NCBI GenBank assembly: GCA_040388535.1 | Contig: JAZKBR010000002.1 | Span: 1,263,166-1,327,165, forward strand | Origin: Gemmatimonadota bacterium | GTDB lineage: Bacteria; Gemmatimonadota; Gemmatimonadetes; Gemmatimonadales; GWC2-71-9 | DNA: 64,000 nt | Reading direction: 5' to 3' | Shown: positions 55,613 to 64,000 of the stretch, in pieces | Layout: each line of letters begins with the position of its first letter | Position numbering within the stretch: the first letter of the stretch is position 1 | Program-made: the position numbers and the translations under genes | The notes under the pieces: model-generated | The model's input: the letters and a program-made list of their open reading frames with translations, nothing else | What the model was told of the DNA's origin: nothing | Database searches by the model: none

Positions 55613-56476
55613 ATGCCATTCTCGTCTGGAAGCGACCTGCCGTGGGCTGCCGCACCCGCCACCTCGCGGGCGAGCCCCGCGCTGCAAACCGAGCCAAAGC
55701 CGGCCCCGGTGGCGGCCGACTGGTCGGGTCGGGTGGCCGTGGTGACGGGCGGGGCGACCGGACTCGGCCGCGCCGTCGCCACGGAGTTCGGCCGTCTCGG
55801 CTGCAAGGTCGCCTTCTGCTGGGTCGAGTTGCCCGGGCGCGAGGTCGAGGCGACGGCACTGCTGACTGAGACCACGCTTGCGGCAATGGGGGTCGAGGCC
55901 TACTCGGCGCGCTGTGATGTCCGTGATCCCGCGAGCGTCGAACGCTTCTTTGCCGAAGTGATCCGGAAGTTCGGGACGGTGCACTACCTCGTCAACAACG
56001 CGGGAATTGCGCACGATGGAGCGCTTTGGCGCCTGACCCCGGCTTCGTGGGCCGAGGTGCTGGAGACCAATGTGAGCGGTGCGTTCCATTGTCTTTCCGC
56101 TGTGACGCCGCATTTCCGCACGCAGCACTGGGGCAAGGTCGTGAATGTCAGCGCGCATCAGGCGGGGCGCCCCGGGTTCGGTGTGGCCAATTACGCGGCG
56201 AGCAAGGCGGCGCTCGAGGGACTCACTCGTGCTGCGGCCGTCGACCTCGGTCCATCGAATGTGAATGTCAACGCGGTGGCACCCGGGTTCGTGCACTCCG
56301 AGCGACTCGACCAGCTCCCGAAGGACGTGATTGACCGGGCCCGCAAGCGCGCCGTACTCGGGCGACTGGCCGAGCCCGAGGACGTGGCCAACGTTATCAC
56401 GTTCCTCTGTTCCGATGCGGCACGGCACATCACGGGACAGACGATCGTCGTGGACGGGGGGCTCTCGCTCGAATAG
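55613..56476 (+). CDS. short-chain dehydrogenase (FabG-like), altered catalytic Ser
   Basis: 287 aa with an extra ~35-residue front. NAD(P) motif VVTGGATGLGRA, NNAG, and active-site Tyr-Lys in NYAASK. Aligned on the Tyr, the position of the catalytic Ser (13 residues before) is Ala (VNVSAHQAG); a Ser one residue earlier could stand in. Typical FabG/PhaB proteins have SS here. May be active at a reduced level or on other substrates. ATG 55613. Confidence 0.8.
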   Translation: MPFSSGSDLPWAAAPATSRASPALQTEPKPAPVAADWSGRVAVVTGGATGLGRAVATEFGRLGCKVAFCWVELPGREVEATALLTETTLAAMGVEAYSARCDVRDPASVERFFAEVIRKFGTVHYLVNNAGIAHDGALWRLTPASWAEVLETNVSGAFHCLSAVTPHFRTQHWGKVVNVSAHQAGRPGFGVANYAASKAALEGLTRAAAVDLGPSNVNVNAVAPGFVHSERLDQLPKDVIDRARKRAVLGRLAEPEDVANVITFLCSDAARHITGQTIVVDGGLSLE

Positions 56477-56485
56477 CTTTCAGCG

Positions 56486-57130
56486 GTGAAAAACCTCCGT
56501 ACGGCCACATCCCGGCTCGCCCTGTTGGCGGCCTTTGCGCTTTCCAGCGGTGCCTGTGCCGCCACCGCCCAGCAGGGGAAGCCCGCCAAGGTGGCGGCGG
56601 CGCCCTCCCTGCTGCTGGCGCCCCTTGCCGGTCAGGCCATCCCGGTCCTGCCAATCACCTTCCTGCTCAGCGATTCGGTTACCCCACCGGGGCTCCCTGC
56701 CGAAAACGCGGTGCGACTCGCCTGGGCCGACTCGATTGTGGCCGCGACCCTGCAACTGCGCGGCCCCGAGGTGACCTGGGTGCTCCCGGCCGAGCTGCGG
56801 CGAGTGGCGAAACGCGCCCCCGGGCTGGTGACCGATCCGGACCGCATGGGCCAGGCGATGCTGCGTAATGATGGCTTCAACCGGACTCCCGACCCGTTGC
56901 GATCGTACCTGCGGTCACTCAGCGCGATGACCGACTCGCGTGATATCCTGGTGCCGGCTGCGGTGCGATTCGTGCCTGCTGCGAGCGGCGCCAAGGTCGA
57001 GGTGACACTGGTGCTGGTCGATTCGCGCAATGGTCAGGTGTTGTTCCGCAGTCATCCGGTAGGCGCCGGGGCCACGGCGGCCGAGGCACTCACCGCGGCG
57101 ATCGCTCACATCCTTCCCGACAATCACTAG
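56486..57130 (+). CDS. lipoprotein of unknown function
   Basis: 214 aa. GTG start, signal and possible lipobox SGAC (LALLAAFALSSGAC). The mature part has LLLAPLAGQAIPVLP, VTLVLVDSRNGQVLFRSHP and a Ser/Thr-poor beta/alpha body like PEGA or TolB-type accessory proteins; not assigned. The stop adjoins the isocitrate dehydrogenase start with no gap. Confidence 0.6.
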   Translation: MKNLRTATSRLALLAAFALSSGACAATAQQGKPAKVAAAPSLLLAPLAGQAIPVLPITFLLSDSVTPPGLPAENAVRLAWADSIVAATLQLRGPEVTWVLPAELRRVAKRAPGLVTDPDRMGQAMLRNDGFNRTPDPLRSYLRSLSAMTDSRDILVPAAVRFVPAASGAKVEVTLVLVDSRNGQVLFRSHPVGAGATAAEALTAAIAHILPDNH

Positions 57131-58147
57131 ATGGCCTACGACGTCACGCTCATTCCCGGCGACGGGATCGGTCCCGAAATCGCTGATGCCACGATCAAGG
57201 TGCTTGCGGCGACGGGGATCGAGTTCCACTGGGATCGGCAGCTCGGCGGAATGGCCGCCGTCGATGCCACCGGCGACCCACTGCCGCCGGCCACGCTCGA
57301 GAGCATTCGCCGGACGCGCCTCGCGCTCAAGGGGCCGCTGACGACGCCCGTGGGCGAGGGCTTCCGCTCGGTGAACGTCGCGCTGCGCAAGGAGTTCGAG
57401 CTCTTCGCCAACGTGCGCCCTGCCAAGGTGATCATCCCGGGCGGACGCTTCGAGCACGTCGACATCGTGCTGGTGCGCGAGAATCTGCAAGGTCTCTACA
57501 TCGGGCAGGAGCGGTGGGTGGAGGTCGACGGCGACCCGCATGGTCAGGCGGAGTCTGTGGCCGTCGTCACGCGCGCGGCTTCCGAACGCGTGATCCGCTA
57601 TGCCTTCGAGTATGCGCTCTCGCACGGTCGCAAGAAGGTGAGCCTGGTCCACAAGGCCAACATCCTGAAGTTCACGTCGGGGCTCTTCCTGCAGGTCGGG
57701 CGCGAGATTGCGAAGGAGTACGAAGGTCGCGTGTCGATGAACGAACTCATCGTCGACAATTGCGCGATGCAGCTGGTGATGAAGCCGGAACAATTCGATG
57801 TGATTGTCACCACGAATCTCTTCGGCGACATTCTCAGCGACGAGATTTCCGGTCTTGTTGGCGGGCTCGGGCTCGCACCAGGCGGCAACATCGGCGAGCA
57901 CGCGGCGATCTTCGAGGCGGTGCACGGATCGGCCCCGGATATTGCGGGGCAGGGAATCGCCAATCCGTCGGCGCTGATCCTCGCGGCGGCGATGATGCTC
58001 GACCATATCGGCGAAGTGAAGGCCGGTGACCGAGTGCGGCGCGCGATCATTGCCACGATTGTGGCCGATCGCGTGCGCACTCGTGACCTCGGGGGCACAG
58101 CTTCCACGCGGGAATTCGGTGATGCCGTCGCCCACCGGGTGGCGTGA
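57131..58147 (+). CDS. NAD-type isocitrate dehydrogenase family enzyme
   Basis: 338 aa, the length of the short NAD enzymes. Seen: IPGDGIGPEIADA, the substrate strand FRSVNVALRKEFELFANVRP, VRENLQGLYIG, IVDNCAMQLV, and LAPGGNIGEHAAIFEAVHGS. The SVN before ALRK matches isocitrate rather than isopropylmalate use, but homoisocitrate enzymes are close, so substrate is inferred. It feeds the TCA cycle or a related acid pathway. Starts directly after the lipoprotein stop. Confidence 0.85.
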   Translation: MAYDVTLIPGDGIGPEIADATIKVLAATGIEFHWDRQLGGMAAVDATGDPLPPATLESIRRTRLALKGPLTTPVGEGFRSVNVALRKEFELFANVRPAKVIIPGGRFEHVDIVLVRENLQGLYIGQERWVEVDGDPHGQAESVAVVTRAASERVIRYAFEYALSHGRKKVSLVHKANILKFTSGLFLQVGREIAKEYEGRVSMNELIVDNCAMQLVMKPEQFDVIVTTNLFGDILSDEISGLVGGLGLAPGGNIGEHAAIFEAVHGSAPDIAGQGIANPSALILAAAMMLDHIGEVKAGDRVRRAIIATIVADRVRTRDLGGTASTREFGDAVAHRVA

Positions 58148-58412
58148 AGTCCCCTGCGTCGAGTGCGGCGAGTTCGTGCCGGACATCGACTTCGGGGAGC
58201 GCTGTCCCGCCTGTTTCGCACGGCGCAAGGCGAAAGCGTCTCGCATCGGCCGGATCGCCTCGTTGACGGCGACGCTACTCGTCGGGGCGTGGACGTTGTT
58301 GACCCTTCCGTCGTCTCCAACCGGTCGCTGGTACGCCGCCCTGAGCATACCGCTGACCTACGTGCTGGTCCGCAAGATCGCGGGCCCCATTGCCATGGAG
58401 GCGTTGCCGTGA
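58122..58412 (+). CDS. small membrane protein with a zinc ribbon
   Basis: 96 aa. Zinc ribbon CVECGEF...CPACFARR near residue 12, then two membrane helices (ASLTATLLVGAWTLLTL, YAALSIPLTYVLVRKIAG). ATG 58122 overlaps the dehydrogenase end by 26 nt. Function unknown. Overlaps the next start by 4 nt (GTGA). Confidence 0.65.
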   Translation: MPSPTGWREVPCVECGEFVPDIDFGERCPACFARRKAKASRIGRIASLTATLLVGAWTLLTLPSSPTGRWYAALSIPLTYVLVRKIAGPIAMEALP

Positions 58413-59770
58413 AGATCGCCCTGACTGCTGCCACCCTGCTCCTGCTCGGCACCCCGCTCGCCGCGCAGGATGCGTCGCTGACGCTCTTTTCGTCGGGGCG
58501 CGTGCTGGTGCGCCGCACGCTCCCCATTTCGGTGAATGCCGGCACGACGACGCTCTCCGCAGCCCTCGGCGCGATTTCGGCGAGCGACTTCGCCGTGATG
58601 GAGCCCGGTGTCACGCTGCAGCGACTCGCCTTCGACCCGGCCTTTTCCGAAGACGCACTTCTGCGCCGCAACATCGGTGGCCAGTTCATGATTCGCCGCG
58701 GCAGCGAGCCGGCCTTTTCAGCGACACTGGTCTCGATGGATCCCGAGCGTTGGTTCACGAGCAGCAACGGGACTGCCGGAGTGAGCTTCGGCCGACCGGG
58801 TCAGATCATCTGGCCAGCGGAGCGCGTGCCCGTCACGCCGATGGCGGATCTGACGCTGCGCAGCGACAAGGCGCATACCGGGATCAAGGTGATGTACGCC
58901 ACCGCCGGGGCCAACTGGGGCGCAACGTATCGACTCTTCCTCGGCGGGACCGGGCGTGTCGAAGGGAACGCCACGATCAACACCGGTATGCTCGACTTCA
59001 AGGATGCCGAAGTGCAGTTGCTCGCCGGCGACATCGGCGCGCCACCGATGGCGCCGGGTCCGCGGCCGATGTACGAGATGGCGGCGCGGGCGCAGTCGCT
59101 GGCCAAGGACGCGGGGAACGCGGCGGAAGAGGCGGTTGGAGAAGCGCGGCTCTACACCCTGCCGACCCGAGTCACCTTCACCCCGGGCACCCAACTCGTG
59201 GTCCCGCTCTTCGAGCCGACCACTGCGAAGGCCGAGCGTCGCTACACGGTGACTGGCGTGCTGCCGTACTACGGTGGCTTCGGCCAGGCCGAGGACGAGC
59301 AGGAAGTGCCGGTGGCCGTGGCATACAAGCTCGATCGCAAGCTGGCGACACCATTTGGTGATCTGCCGCTGCCGGCAGGAAGTGTGTCGGTGTTCGACGC
59401 GGACAAGGCCGGACGGGTGCAGCTCATCGGGATGGGCAATATCGGTCACACCGCACCAGGTGAAGAGTTGATGGTCAGCACCGGGACGGCCTTCGACGTC
59501 ACCGCCAAGCGGACGCAGACCGACTTCACCACCAGCAGGACCGCGGCGCCGGTGCGGACGATCGCGACCGCGACGTTCAAGGTCGCGCTGCAGAATGCCA
59601 AGGATTCGGCGGTGGTCGTGGAGGTGCGCGAGGATCGTGGCGGCGAGTGGTCGGTGGTCGAGAGCTCGGTCGTCGCCCAGAAGCGCTCCTCTTCGCGCGT
59701 TGTCTTTCCCGTGACAGTCCCGGCAAAGGGCAAGGCGACGCTCACGTACCGCGTGCGTGTGGTCTGGTGA
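58409..59770 (+). CDS. secreted DUF4139 protein
   Basis: 453 aa, signal peptide (IALTAATLLLLGTPLAAQ). The DUF4139 parts are clear: ADLTLRSDKAHTGIKVMYAT, ANWGATYRLFLGG, RVTFTPGTQLVVPLFEPTTA, KVALQNAKDSAVVVEVREDR. A beta-rich periplasmic protein, function unknown. It overlaps both neighbours by 4 nt. Confidence 0.8.
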   Translation: MKIALTAATLLLLGTPLAAQDASLTLFSSGRVLVRRTLPISVNAGTTTLSAALGAISASDFAVMEPGVTLQRLAFDPAFSEDALLRRNIGGQFMIRRGSEPAFSATLVSMDPERWFTSSNGTAGVSFGRPGQIIWPAERVPVTPMADLTLRSDKAHTGIKVMYATAGANWGATYRLFLGGTGRVEGNATINTGMLDFKDAEVQLLAGDIGAPPMAPGPRPMYEMAARAQSLAKDAGNAAEEAVGEARLYTLPTRVTFTPGTQLVVPLFEPTTAKAERRYTVTGVLPYYGGFGQAEDEQEVPVAVAYKLDRKLATPFGDLPLPAGSVSVFDADKAGRVQLIGMGNIGHTAPGEELMVSTGTAFDVTAKRTQTDFTTSRTAAPVRTIATATFKVALQNAKDSAVVVEVREDRGGEWSVVESSVVAQKRSSSRVVFPVTVPAKGKATLTYRVRVVW

Positions 59771-60618
59771 GTCGAGTCTCGATTCTTCAATGTTCTGACC
59801 TGCACTTCGGTCACGACTGCGACCTGCACCAGGTCGCGGGCATCGAGGCGCTGGCGAGCGATCTCGCTCCCACGGCCGTCGCGATCGCGGGCGACCTGAC
59901 GCAGCGCGCGCGACACGGCGAATTCCAGCGGGCGCTGGTCTTCGTGCAGGCGATGCGACGCCTCGCGCCCACGCTGGTGGTGCCCGGGAACCATGATGTG
60001 CAATGGTGGGCGACGCCATTCGATGTCATCGGTGCGGGTGCGAAGTACGAGAAGTACCGCAAGTATTTTGGCGATGAACTCACGCCGACGCTGGTGGTCG
60101 ACGGTGCGGTGCTGAGCGGTGTGCTCACGAGTTACGGCGTGGTGGCCGGGTCAATGACGTACAACCTGAACGACATGGCCGTGAAAGGTCATCTGCCGGC
60201 GCGCGAAACCGAGCGTGCCGGGATGCGCTTCGCCGAGGAGAGTCCCGATCTGCTGCGGGTGATGGTGATGCACCAGAACCTGTTGCGCGGCCGCATTTCG
60301 GGCCGGATGGGTCTGGCGCGCTGGCGCCAGGCGTGGCGCAACGTGATGGCGACGGGCGTCGACCTGGTGCTCTGCGGGCACGATCACGAAGAGGCGGCCG
60401 GTACGCTCCCGAACGGCGCCGTGGTCGCAACCTCCGGCACGCACACGCCGCGTACCCGCGGTGGGCGAGGGTCGGCATGCAACCTCATCATCGCCGACGA
60501 GCATTCGATCGTGGTGCGCCACTACCTGTGGGACGCCAACGACCGCGCCTTTCACGCCGGGAACGAAACTTCTTTCCCGCGCCCACGCGTTGCGGAGACG
60601 ATCAGCACCCGCGGCTAG
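59767..60618 (+). CDS. metallophosphoesterase (CpdA-like)
   Basis: 283 aa. All metal motifs are present: DLHFGHD, AGDLTQR, VVPGNHDVQW, HQN and CGHDHE. The order fits class III 3',5'-cyclic nucleotide or other phosphodiesterases. No signal peptide, so cytoplasmic. GTG 59767 overlaps the DUF4139 stop. Substrate not determined. Confidence 0.88.
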   Translation: MSRVSILQCSDLHFGHDCDLHQVAGIEALASDLAPTAVAIAGDLTQRARHGEFQRALVFVQAMRRLAPTLVVPGNHDVQWWATPFDVIGAGAKYEKYRKYFGDELTPTLVVDGAVLSGVLTSYGVVAGSMTYNLNDMAVKGHLPARETERAGMRFAEESPDLLRVMVMHQNLLRGRISGRMGLARWRQAWRNVMATGVDLVLCGHDHEEAAGTLPNGAVVATSGTHTPRTRGGRGSACNLIIADEHSIVVRHYLWDANDRAFHAGNETSFPRPRVAETISTRG

Positions 60619-61330
60619 TGCCGAGGACGGCCAGTTCGGCCTCGCACTGGAACTCGCTCCCGAAGAGGCCCTTCCGGATCGACTCTTCCGCCTCGGCTTG
60701 CCGCCCGGGACGGAGGTGACACTCACGCGCAACCGGACGGTGCTCGTCTCGCATCACGCACGCTTCGGGCTCCGGCTGCACGCTGGTTATGCCTGGGCGC
60801 CGGACGATGTCCTCGCCGCGATCGTCCTCTTTCTCAAGCCGCGGGTGCCGCGCGCCGAGCGGATTGTGGCGCGACGGAAGTTCCTCGGGTTTCCGGTCGA
60901 CCGGCACGTTCCCTCGCGCAGCCGGCCGCGGCGCACGCGTCCAATACCGGCGCAGCACGAGACGATGGTGAACCGACTGTTGCGGCTGCACCAGATTCTC
61001 AACGCGCGCCACTTCAGTGGATTGCTCGCGACCCTGCCGATCACCATCTCCGATCGGATGCGCTCGCGACTCGGTGAATTCCGGGCGGATCACGATGGGC
61101 GTGCCCTCGAGATCACGCTTTCGGGCCGGCATGTCCGTCGCGATGGCTGGCCGGCGGCCTCCGAGACCCTGCTGCACGAGATGGTGCATCAGTGGCAATG
61201 CGAAACCGGGCTCCCCCTCGACCACGGCGCCGCGTTCCGTGCCAAGGCGCGCGAGGTCGGCATTTCCCCCAACGCGCGCGCCGAAGCAGGATTCCCCACG
61301 ACGTACGACCACTCGGGAAGCATCGAATGA
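60590..61330 (+). CDS. SprT-like metalloprotease
   Basis: About 246 aa. Zinc motif LLHEMVHQWQC (HExxH) with a downstream DHGAAFRAKARE, as in SprT/Spartan proteins. The N-terminal ~130 residues are not recognised. No ATG or GTG lies near the start; TTG 60590, overlapping the phosphoesterase end by 29 nt, is the best guess and GTG 60461 the far option. The length is therefore uncertain. Confidence 0.7.
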   Translation: MRRRSAPAASAEDGQFGLALELAPEEALPDRLFRLGLPPGTEVTLTRNRTVLVSHHARFGLRLHAGYAWAPDDVLAAIVLFLKPRVPRAERIVARRKFLGFPVDRHVPSRSRPRRTRPIPAQHETMVNRLLRLHQILNARHFSGLLATLPITISDRMRSRLGEFRADHDGRALEITLSGRHVRRDGWPAASETLLHEMVHQWQCETGLPLDHGAAFRAKAREVGISPNARAEAGFPTTYDHSGSIE

Positions 61331-62544
61331 AGCCACTCGCCCCGATTCATCCGGCGCCGTTGCCGCCGTACACCGCGATCGATTTCCTCAACGTCGACTC
61401 GCTGCTCACCACCGACGAACTCGCCTTGCGCAGTCGCGTGCGAGAGTGGGTCGAAGCGCGGTTGATGCCGATCATCACCGACTGCTATTTCGCCGGCCGT
61501 TTTCCCGGCGAGCTCGTCCAGGAGATGGCCGCCCTCGGGCTCCTCGGCCCGACGATTCCGAAGGAATACGGCGGCCCCGGATTGAGCGGCGTCGCGTACG
61601 GCATCATCATGCAGGAACTCGAACGCTGTGATTCCGGGATCCGCTCCTTCGCGTCGGTGCAGAGCTCACTGGTGATGTACCCGATCTGGGAGTTCGGGTC
61701 GGAGGCGCAGAAGCGCGAATGGCTGCCGCGGCTGGCTCAGGGCACGGCGATCGGCTGCTTCGGCCTCACCGAACCGGAATTCGGTTCGAACCCGTCGGGG
61801 ATGATCGTGCGCGCCACCGAGAAGGCCGACGGCTGGCTCCTGCACGGCACCAAGAAGTGGCTCTCCAACGGCCCTTCGGCCACGATTGCTGTTGTCTGGG
61901 CCAAGACTGGCGACAGCGATGATGCGCACTCGATCCGCGGATTCATTGTCCCGACCGATCTGCCTGGTGTGACCGTGCATCGTGTCGACGACAAGCATTC
62001 GCTCCGGGTGTCGGAGTCGAGCGCGATGACGTTCGACCAGGTGCGGCTGCCGAAGGATGCGCTGCTGCCGAAGTCCGGTGGGCTCAAGAGTCCGCTGATG
62101 TGTCTCACGCAGGCGCGCTACGGCATCGTGTGGGGTGCGCTCGGCGCGGCGATGGCGTGCTTCGATGAGTCGCTCCAGTATGCCAAGCAGCGCGAGATGT
62201 TCGGCAAGCCGATCGCCCAGACGCAGTTGCAGCAGGCTCGCCTCGCCGATATGGTCACCCGGATCACCAACGGGCAGCTGCTGGCACTCCAGCTGGGCCG
62301 ACTCAAGGACCTCGGGACGATGACGCCGGGGCAGGTTTCACTCGCGAAACGCTACAACGTCGATATGGCGTGCGACGTGGCCCGCGAGTCCCGCCGGCTG
62401 CTCGGCGCCAACGGCATCCTCGGCGGCTGGCACAGCATGCGTCATATGGCAAATCTCGAGAGCGTTTACACCTACGAGGGGACCCACGACATGCATACAC
62501 TGATCGTGGGGCAGGAATTGACGGGGCTGCCGGCGTACCGGTAG
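61327..62544 (+). CDS. acyl-CoA dehydrogenase, glutaryl-CoA type (first of two)
   Basis: 405 aa. FAD enzyme that oxidises an acyl-CoA; glutaryl-CoA type because of SVQSSLVMYP, GCFGLTEPEFGSNPSGM, RYGIVWGALGAAMACF and the catalytic Glu in TYEGTHDMHTL. ATG 61327 overlaps the SprT gene. Close relative of the gene at 62748, probably a tandem duplication. They are separated by element D. Confidence 0.9.
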   Translation: MKPLAPIHPAPLPPYTAIDFLNVDSLLTTDELALRSRVREWVEARLMPIITDCYFAGRFPGELVQEMAALGLLGPTIPKEYGGPGLSGVAYGIIMQELERCDSGIRSFASVQSSLVMYPIWEFGSEAQKREWLPRLAQGTAIGCFGLTEPEFGSNPSGMIVRATEKADGWLLHGTKKWLSNGPSATIAVVWAKTGDSDDAHSIRGFIVPTDLPGVTVHRVDDKHSLRVSESSAMTFDQVRLPKDALLPKSGGLKSPLMCLTQARYGIVWGALGAAMACFDESLQYAKQREMFGKPIAQTQLQQARLADMVTRITNGQLLALQLGRLKDLGTMTPGQVSLAKRYNVDMACDVARESRRLLGANGILGGWHSMRHMANLESVYTYEGTHDMHTLIVGQELTGLPAYR

Positions 62545-62552
62545 ATCACGGT

Positions 62553-62710
62553 CGGGAAGCGGGAAGCGAGGAGGGCGCTGTCGCCCTGAGCGCAGCGAGG
62601 GGGCGGAGGCCCGACCTAAAACGGCACTTCGCCCCCTCACTTCGTTCTGGGCGACGGAGCCAGGGGTTCGGGGATCCCCTCGCCTCCCGCTTCCCGCTTC
62701 CCGCTTCCCG
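62553..62710. repeat. heptamer-bounded inverted-repeat element D
   Basis: Left end: CGGGAAG twice and CGAGGAG (62553-62573). Right end: CCCCTCG, CCTCCCG and CTTCCCG three times (62676-62710), in register. The left variant CGAGGAG is mirrored by CCCCTCG at the inner end. Inner arms 62579-62604 and the region ending at 62656 share the CCCTGAGCGCAGCGAGGGGG core of element C, with 5 mismatches in 26. It begins 8 nt after a stop codon. Confidence 0.85.
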
Positions 62711-62747
62711 CCTGATTAGATTGGCGCGTCCCTCTTGGAGGCTCGGA

Positions 62748-63938
62748 ATGGCAGGTTCTGCTGAGTACACCGGCGTTGATTTCTACGATTGCGACTCGCT
62801 TCTCTCCGAGGAGGAGCGGGCGGTTCGCGATACCGTTCGCTCGTGGGTGGACGACCAGCTGATTCCCGTCATTGGTGACTGTTACATCGAGGGGCGCTTC
62901 CCGAAGCAGCTGATTCCGGGGATGGCCGAGCTGGGCCTCTTCGGCGCCAATCTGCCGGAGGAGTATGGCTGCGCCGGATTGAACAACGTGGCGTACGGGC
63001 TCATCATGCAGGAACTCGAGCGTGGCGACAGCGGCATCCGCTCGTTTGCCTCGGTGCAGGGTGCCCTGGTGATGTATCCGATCTATGCCTTCGGCTCCGA
63101 CGAGCAGAAGAAGTACTGGTTGCCACGGCTGGCGAACGGCACCGACATCGGCTGCTTCGGACTGACGGAGCCGGACTACGGCTCGAACCCGGCAGGGATG
63201 ATCACGACGGCACGCGAGACCGCCGACGGCTGGGTGCTCAACGGTACCAAGATGTGGATCACCAACGGCTCACAGGCGACGGTGTCGATCATCTGGGCGA
63301 AGACCGGCGATATCGATGACGCCTCCTCGATTCGTGGCTTCATCGTGCCGACCAATACGCCGGGGTTCTCCGGCAAGGATCAGAAAGGGAAGCTCTCGCT
63401 CCGCGCGAGCGATACCAGCGAACTGCACATGCAGGACGTGCACCTGCCCAAGGACGCCATCCTCCCCAAGTCGGGCGGGATCAAGTCGCCGCTGATGTGT
63501 CTGACCCAGGCCCGCTACGGCATTGCATGGGGCGGCGTCGGCGCGGCCATGGCCTGTTACGATGAGGCGCGCCGCTACGCCGCCAATCGCGTGATGTTCG
63601 GCAAGCCGATCGGCCAGACGCAGATCCAGCAAGAGCGTCTCGCGAACATGCTCACCGAGATCACCAAGGCGCAGCTGCTCGTGCTGCAGCTCGGCCGCCT
63701 GAAGGATCAGGGCAAGGCGACGCCGTCGCGGGTCTCGCTCGCGAAGCGCAACAACGTCAACATGGCGTGCGAGTGCGCCCGCGAAGCGCGGCGACTGCTG
63801 GGTGCCAACGGCATCCTGATCGAGTACCACTCGATGAGACACCTCGCCAATCTCGAGTCAGTGTACACGTACGAAGGGACGCACGATATGCATTCGCTGA
63901 TTCTCGGGCAGGAGATCACGGGGCTTGCGGCGTACTAG
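62748..63938 (+). CDS. acyl-CoA dehydrogenase, glutaryl-CoA type (second)
   Basis: 396 aa. Same motifs as its neighbour (SVQGALVMYP, GCFGLTEPDYGSNPAGM, RYGIAWGGVGAAMACY, TYEGTHDMHSL) and more like the human enzyme, including LKRNN-type helix (AKRNNVNMACE). ATG 62748 with GGAG about 10 nt upstream. Which is the true glutaryl-CoA enzyme is unresolved. Confidence 0.9.
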   Translation: MAGSAEYTGVDFYDCDSLLSEEERAVRDTVRSWVDDQLIPVIGDCYIEGRFPKQLIPGMAELGLFGANLPEEYGCAGLNNVAYGLIMQELERGDSGIRSFASVQGALVMYPIYAFGSDEQKKYWLPRLANGTDIGCFGLTEPDYGSNPAGMITTARETADGWVLNGTKMWITNGSQATVSIIWAKTGDIDDASSIRGFIVPTNTPGFSGKDQKGKLSLRASDTSELHMQDVHLPKDAILPKSGGIKSPLMCLTQARYGIAWGGVGAAMACYDEARRYAANRVMFGKPIGQTQIQQERLANMLTEITKAQLLVLQLGRLKDQGKATPSRVSLAKRNNVNMACECAREARRLLGANGILIEYHSMRHLANLESVYTYEGTHDMHSLILGQEITGLAAY

Positions 63939-63946
63939 AACAGCAG

Positions 63947-64000
63947 GATGACAGATGACAGATGACAGATGACAGATGACAGATGACAGATGACAGATGA
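63947..64000 (+). repeat. perfect GATGACA array running off the window (element E)
   Basis: At least 7.7 exact copies of GATGACA starting 8 nt after the last stop. Same heptamer as element A. Probably the left end of another element; the right end is beyond the window. Confidence 0.8.

Noticed and set aside
63947..64000. CRISPR array
   Set aside because: Seven-base units without spacers; a tandem repeat, not a CRISPR.

Overview
The window looks like chromosomal DNA from a member of the Gemmatimonadota, or a close relative. This is inference. It rests on the high GC content, frequent GTG starts, four PadR regulator plus orphan FtsX-type permease pairs, secreted beta-propeller, DUF2911 and DUF4397 proteins, a type III glutamine synthetase, and ECF sigma and anti-sigma pairs. 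I see no tRNA, rRNA, CRISPR array, integrase, transposase or phage gene.

Layout. 1-2.8 kb: a cut AraC regulator, a MauM/NapG-type polyferredoxin, a lipoprotein gene behind a convincing GEMM-I (cyclic-di-GMP-I) riboswitch, and a small outer-membrane barrel. 2.8-6.8 kb: an operon of a phosphomannose-isomerase-like cupin, a sugar nucleotidyltransferase, an unknown helical protein and an MFS transporter. 6.8-11 kb: a zinc-finger anti-sigma and ECF sigma pair, then glnN. 11-19 kb: AraC regulators, secreted proteins, and a GntR(YtrA)-ABC operon with a clear operator. 19-29.5 kb: cstA-ybdD, a beta-propeller, an HlyD-ABC-ABC2 exporter, a degenerate metallo-beta-lactamase-like protein and a LytS/LytTR pair. 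29.5-35 kb: three lipoproteins, then a sigma-factor operon in which two of the four products carry glycogen-binding-like domains. 35-55.6 kb: four PadR-permease pairs, a two-component system, an amidohydrolase ORF fused to a lipoprotein, a DUF2911 protein and a propeller. 55.6-64 kb: tightly packed genes (short-chain dehydrogenase, lipoprotein, isocitrate dehydrogenase, zinc ribbon, DUF4139, phosphoesterase, SprT-like) ending in two tandem glutaryl-CoA-dehydrogenase-like genes.

The most unusual signal is a family of small elements (about 107-267 bp). Each is bounded by in-register tandem heptamers, and the heptamers at the right end are the reverse complement of those at the left. The heptamer differs from locus to locus, but the two ends of one locus match. 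Complete examples lie at 8591-8857, 19321-19427, 25922-26062 and 62553-62710, and one end of a probable fifth starts at 63947 and runs off the window. Two of them share a 26-nt inner inverted repeat although their heptamers differ. One lies across the cstA-ybdD junction, so it supplies the C-terminus of CstA, the N-terminus of YbdD and the GTGA overlap that joins them.

Other points for follow-up are the riboswitch, palindromes inserted in frame in the MFS transporter, PadR operators whose right arm is also the ribosome binding site, and the fused amidohydrolase-lipoprotein frame. Start sites were chosen by eye from ribosome binding sites, signal peptides and overlaps. Functions come from recognised motifs, not from database searches.
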